DNA of 64,000 nt from Lucinisca nassula (lineage: Eukaryota; Mollusca; Bivalvia; Lucinida; Lucinidae), in the NCBI GenBank assembly GCA_963580285.1, contig OY757013.1, forward strand, positions 130,259,027 through 130,323,026, written 5' to 3'. Positions within the stretch are counted from its first letter, which is position 1. The number at the start of each line of letters is the position of its first letter. A program made the translations under genes and the position numbers. This document shows positions 63,675 to 64,000 of the stretch, in pieces. The notes beneath the pieces were generated by a model, which was given only the letters and a program-made list of their open reading frames with translations, did not search any database and was not told where the DNA came from.

Positions 63675-63938
63675 ATTTTGTTTGCGTCGAGGTTTTACGT
63701 TCCGGTCAACCCAATTCCGGGCATTTCGTTGACATTGCGTCTGGTTTTCGTGGGACTTTTCGTGGGAAGAAACCGCTAGGGTTTATCGCAGCCTCCCTAT
63801 CTGATTCAAACCAATATGCCTGGGCAGGTTGAGATCTTCCCTGCGGTTCACCCGTACTCGCGTTCAAATGGTTTCAGCTCTGCGCGAAGGCACCATGCAA
63901 TAGAAAGCAGCCCATTTATTTCTCCTAGCCCCGACATG
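63675..63938 (-). mobile_element. SINE-A, diverged near full-length copy
   Basis: TTTGTTTGCGTCGAGGTTTT (tail, minus), GACTTTTCGTGGGAAG, TATGCCTGGGCAGGTTGAG, GGTTTCAGCTCTGCGCGAAG, TCTCCTAGCCCCG (head). The oldest-looking of the nearly complete copies. Confidence 0.75.
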
Positions 63939-64000
63939 TTACACTATACGTACCTTCCAAACTGTTCTGCGTCGTCTATTGTTTCCGGAAGTATTTTGCC

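Overview
This is eukaryotic nuclear DNA: AT-rich, gene-poor, with no operons and no long multi-ORF blocks. It is built almost entirely of layered transposable elements. The repeat content suggests a bivalve mollusc, probably a heterodont clam or dreissenid-like mussel. The hints are fold-back MITEs of about 70 bp reading GCAAACAGTGTAGGCCCTGATC, SINEs whose 3' ends read GACGTTAAAC followed by CAAACAAA, elements starting ACAAGAGGGCCATGATGGCC and ending GCTCAGGTGAGCTAA, and decayed reverse transcriptases with a YLDDLLNID catalytic box. The taxon is an inference from remembered repeat families, not a search result.

Layout. 0.6-6.4 kb: a 145-bp minisatellite carrying a SINE, itself split by a 1.8-kb composite element with 454-bp direct repeats, then tandem-repeat elements. 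7.3-15.7 kb: four or more large non-autonomous elements with hairpin ends (possibly Helitron-like), one holding a hAT MITE. 16.2-23.3 kb: three dead LINE fragments and a four-level nest of DNA transposons. 23.3-26.3 kb: a fold-back element with 9-bp target duplication, then CA/CATA microsatellites inside a duplicated segment. 28.1-29.9 kb: the one convincing intact gene, a 304-codon intronless membrane-anchored FkbM-type methyltransferase-like protein, followed by a duplicated fragment of its own 3' end. 31-40.6 kb: palindromes, a 260-bp tandem array and a graveyard of Penelope-like reverse transcriptase copies in both orientations. 40.6-46 kb: palindrome-core MITEs, SINEs, a dead Tc1/mariner transposase and a 150-bp array. 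46.2-52.8 kb: one repeat element interrupted by a 5.5-kb head-to-tail dimer of a TA-flanked element. 53-64 kb: more MITEs and SINEs, another reverse transcriptase remnant, and one plausible 3'-terminal host exon on the minus strand (55627-55750).

The elements do not form a pathway. The value of the window is the relative-age record in the nesting (target-site duplications can be read for at least seven insertions), the repeated use of very long perfect palindromes, and the single intact methyltransferase-like gene beside a MITE. No tRNA, rRNA, CRISPR or origin was found; tRNA-like sequence occurs only as SINE heads. Exact element edges are usually uncertain by a few bases unless a target duplication is described.
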